From assembly GCF_021168455.1 (NCBI RefSeq), contig NZ_JAJOZR010000015.1:59204-123203 (forward strand): DNA of 64,000 nt. Reading direction: 5' to 3'. The notes under the pieces were generated by a model that was not told the DNA's origin, did no database searches, and worked only from the letters and a program-made list of their open reading frames with translations. The position numbers and the translations under genes are program-made. Of the stretch, positions 61,821 to 64,000 are shown piece after piece (position 1 is the stretch's first letter; every line of letters starts with the position of its first letter). This stretch comes from Ferranicluibacter quercicola (GTDB lineage: Bacteria; Pseudomonadota; Alphaproteobacteria; Rhizobiales; Rhizobiaceae).

Positions 61821-63248
61821 ATGTCGTTAAAATTTGGAACGAGCGGGCTTCGTGGTCTGTCCGTCGATCTCAATGGCCCCGCGGCCGCTTTATATGCAAC
61901 AGCTTTTGCACGCTATCTCATTGCCGCCGGCCATGCTCGAAAGGGTGATGTAATACTTGTTGCCCGTGACTTCAGACCATCCAGCACGGCGATCTCCAGC
62001 ATCATTATTGGCGCACTTATTCGGGCCGGTTTCGAAGTGCGCAATTGCGGCACCGTCCCGACTCCCGCACTGGCACTCTACGCCCTTCACGTGCGATCTG
62101 CCGCTCTCATGGTGACTGGGTCTCATATCCCAGCGGATCGAAATGGTATTAAGTTTTATACTCCTGATGGTGAAATTAGAAAAGAAGACGAAGAAGCTAT
62201 AAGCCGTGAAGCCGACGCGCTTCGGAAGGACGGCAATCTGCTTGACGAGACGCCCGCTGATGCATTCGACATCGAGAGCGATGTACGCGCTCTCTTCGTT
62301 GAACGTAATGCGACGCTTTTAGGCCCAAATGCGCTTTCGAAACTTAAAATCGGTGTCTACGAGCACTCTACGGTTGCGCGAGATATATTTACTCATGTAT
62401 TGAAGCATTATGGCGCCGAAGTCGTTCTTTTGGGGCGATCTGACATTTTCGTCCCTGTTGATACCGAAGCCGTAAGCTTCGAAACTGTGACTGCTTTGCG
62501 AGCTTGGGCTTCGGAGCATCAGTTAGATGCGATCATTTCCGCAGATGGGGATGGCGACAGACCATTGGTCAGTGACGAGCTTGGCAATCCCATCCGGGGT
62601 GACTTGCTGGGACTCATCACAGCGGAGTTTTTAGGCGCGTCAGTCGCTGTGACCCCTGTAACCTCCAATTCAGGCTTAGAGCGGAGGGGAACCGTTAAGT
62701 TTATACGTACCCGAGTTGGCTCGCCTTTCGTTATCTCCGGCATGGAGGCAGAACGCGGAACGGACGTCATTATAGGCTTCGAGGCCAACGGGGGTACATT
62801 GACCGTCGACCCCAGCACAGTTAACGGCACCGCGCTCGCACCACTTCCAACCCGAGACAGCCTACTGCCCATCCTTGCCGCACTACAGCTTCGCGCTTCG
62901 CGGGAGCAGCCATTCTCGGCGATAGTAAGGAGTTTTTCGCTGCCGGTAGCTTCCAGCAATCGACTGGAAAACTTTTCTTCGGAATCAAGTCTAGCACTCA
63001 TGACAAAACTCCGAAGCGGTCAGGAGGCACTTACAGAGTTTCTTCTACCAATCGGCATTCCGGTTGAGGTCAGCGATATAGATGGGCTGCGCGTGACGCT
63101 GTCAGATGGATCAATTATTCATCTTCGTCCCTCGGGAAACGCTCCAGAGATGCGCTGCTATGTTGAAGCAGACACTGAAGAGAAATGCAGAGCTTTATTG
63201 CAGCGCGGACTCGAACTACTTGATGCATGGCGACTCAGCTTGTATTGA
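61821..63248 (+). CDS. Phosphomannomutase/phosphoglucomutase (phosphohexomutase family)
   Basis: A 475-residue alpha-D-phosphohexomutase that would interconvert hexose 1- and 6-phosphates, usually for polysaccharide or nucleotide-sugar synthesis. The phosphoserine is S101 in TGSHIPADRNGIKFY, the metal loop is DGDGDRP (D242, D244, D246) and the C-terminal phosphate site is RPSGNAPEMRCY. Sampled lines in the gene are about 40-45% GC against above 60% in most neighbours, and codon use differs, so it was probably acquired recently. It stands alone next to insertion sequences; no polysaccharide genes are visible nearby. Confidence 0.88.
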   Translation: MSLKFGTSGLRGLSVDLNGPAAALYATAFARYLIAAGHARKGDVILVARDFRPSSTAISSIIIGALIRAGFEVRNCGTVPTPALALYALHVRSAALMVTGSHIPADRNGIKFYTPDGEIRKEDEEAISREADALRKDGNLLDETPADAFDIESDVRALFVERNATLLGPNALSKLKIGVYEHSTVARDIFTHVLKHYGAEVVLLGRSDIFVPVDTEAVSFETVTALRAWASEHQLDAIISADGDGDRPLVSDELGNPIRGDLLGLITAEFLGASVAVTPVTSNSGLERRGTVKFIRTRVGSPFVISGMEAERGTDVIIGFEANGGTLTVDPSTVNGTALAPLPTRDSLLPILAALQLRASREQPFSAIVRSFSLPVASSNRLENFSSESSLALMTKLRSGQEALTEFLLPIGIPVEVSDIDGLRVTLSDGSIIHLRPSGNAPEMRCYVEADTEEKCRALLQRGLELLDAWRLSLY

Positions 63249-63334
63249 TCGACTGCCTCTCATGCAGCGCCGTCCGACGGAACGGGCTCAGTTCTTAACC
63301 GTGACGGACTCTACCAAAATCTGGAGAAAGTTTA

Positions 63335-63746
63335 GAGCGTTTTCTCGTTTCTCTGAATCATCTGGGATTCCCAAGTCAACTCTGTTCTGATTCACTGATG
63401 CTGGCTGGATGGAGGCCAGCATCACATGACCGCAGCGTTATCGAATGATCTTCGTGAGCGTGTTGTAGCAGCCGTGTCGAACGGCGAGAGTATCCGAACC
63501 GTTGCTGCGCGCTTCGAAGTTGCAGCTTCTTCCGTGGTGAAGTGGTCGCAGCGCCATCGCGCGACCGGATCGGTTGATCCCAACCAGATGGGTGGTTACC
63601 GCAAGCGCATTCTGGAGCCGCACCGTAACTTCATTGTCGAGCGGCTCGCTCAAAATCCACACCTGACACTGCATGGCTTGAAGGCCGAACTTGCCTCGCG
63701 AGGCATAGCCGTCTCCCACAATACGATTTGGAAGTTCATTCGCAGC
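63335..63746 (+). mobile_element. IS630-family element, left part, interrupted
   Basis: The left end appears to be GAGCGTTTTCTCG at 63335, preceded by TA, the target dinucleotide used by IS630 elements. The transposase reading frame begins at 63426. The element is cut at 63746 by an IS66-type end, so its right half must lie beyond that insertion, outside the window. Confidence 0.65.
63426..63746 (+). pseudogene. IS630 transposase N-terminal part, interrupted
   Basis: The first 107 codons of an IS630-type transposase with a helix-turn-helix DNA-binding region (LRERVVAAVSNGESIRTVAARFEVAASSVVKWSQRHRATGS) and the linker HLTLHGLKAELASRGIAVSHNTIWKFIRS. The expected catalytic DDE domain does not follow; reading continues only 15 codons into IS66 sequence before a stop at 63791. 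It is inactive as it stands. Confidence 0.8.
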
Positions 63747-64000
63747 GTAAGCGCTGTCCTGACCCCACCTTCCGGATCGGCGTTTGATTGACGATGTTCA
63801 GCCTCGAAAGAGGGCTTGGATATATGTCGATTTCAGAGCTTACGCTTAAATCCAAGGATGAGCCGGTACGCCGGTTCGAGGTGTTCACTGGCAATGGCCG
63901 TCGTCGGGAATGGACCGACGATCAGAAGGCGCAGATCGTTGCGGAGAGCTGCGACCCGGGCGTGACGGTGTGCTCTGTGGCGCGGCGGCATGGGTTGACG
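63747..64000 (+). mobile_element. IS66-family element, left end
   Basis: Starts with GTAAGCGCTGTCCTGACCCC, in keeping with the GTAA-type terminal repeat of IS66 elements, at the exact point where the IS630 transposase loses its match. The likely 8-bp target duplicate on this side is TTCGCAGC at 63739-63746. The element continues past the window end. Confidence 0.75.
63824..64000 (+). CDS. tnpA: IS66-type OrfA/TnpA, 3' truncated by the window end
   Basis: The first 59 residues of the small IS66 accessory protein with a helix-turn-helix (RREWTDDQKAQIVAESCDPGVTVCSVARRHGLT), typical of IS66 OrfA/TnpA. A GAGGG lies upstream of the ATG. The remaining coding sequence, and OrfB and OrfC, should lie to the right of the window. 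Confidence 0.85.
   Translation, partial: MSISELTLKSKDEPVRRFEVFTGNGRRREWTDDQKAQIVAESCDPGVTVCSVARRHGLT

Noticed and set aside
1..64000. tRNA, rRNA, riboswitch or replication origin
   Set aside because: I looked for tRNA-like cloverleaf segments near the integrase relic and the repeats, for glycine-riboswitch-like leaders before the GcvT-type genes and for iteron clusters, and saw none; a covariance-model search was not possible.

Overview
The window looks like alphaproteobacterial DNA, most likely from the Rhizobiales/Rhizobiaceae. The support is a high-GC codon style, many ABC and TRAP uptake operons, a 530-residue isocitrate lyase divergent from an IrrE/DUF2083-type regulator, a biuret hydrolase very like the Rhizobium leguminosarum enzyme, and IS66 and IS630 elements. 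Species and replicon cannot be decided from the sequence. No rRNA, tRNA, CRISPR array or replication origin was seen. Almost everything is accessory catabolism: uptake systems with their own enzymes and regulators, plus toxin-antitoxin loci and mobile-element debris.

Layout. 1-8.2 kb: the end of an APC permease, then a methylated-amine operon (dmmA, dmmB, dmmC, a GcvT-like gene, tmm, tdm) that would take trimethylamine to TMAO, dimethylamine and methylamine. 8.3-15.8 kb: a small ORF, a LysR regulator, and a minus-strand TRAP operon for an unknown, probably sugar-acid-like substrate (SAF-domain oxidoreductase, ABM protein, beta-hydroxyacid dehydrogenase, DctPQM, gluconokinase). 16.1-19.3 kb: aceA and its divergent likely regulator. 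19.5-20.1 kb: vapBC. 20.1-30.1 kb: a segment bounded by 72-bp identical direct repeats, carrying a LacI-controlled sugar ABC operon with a GH127 beta-L-arabinofuranosidase and a HipA/XRE pair. 30.1-35.2 kb: a Ugp-like ABC operon ending in a GpdQ-like phosphodiesterase. 35.3-37.1 kb: an EAL-CBS-GGDEF protein.

37.2-48.7 kb is the most coherent pathway. A GntR regulator with three copies of one candidate operator faces a BMP-family ABC transporter, formamidase, biuret hydrolase, cyanuric acid amidohydrolase, the transporter ATPase, a second cysteine hydrolase, a cupin and allophanate hydrolase. This is a compact nitrogen-scavenging route from cyanuric acid or biuret to ammonia and CO2. 48.7-51.1 kb holds a decayed tyrosine integrase and a canonical hipBA locus with three operators at exactly 49-bp spacing.

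51.2-58.4 kb: a ROK regulator divergent from an ABC transporter operon that ends in a glycerophosphodiester phosphodiesterase and an inositol-monophosphatase-family enzyme, suggesting uptake and dismantling of glycerophosphoinositol. 58.4-61.7 kb: a frameshifted cheW relic, a mosaic-looking chemoreceptor and an intact cheW. 61.8-64 kb: a low-GC phosphohexomutase, then an IS630 transposase interrupted by the left end of an IS66 element that runs off the window.
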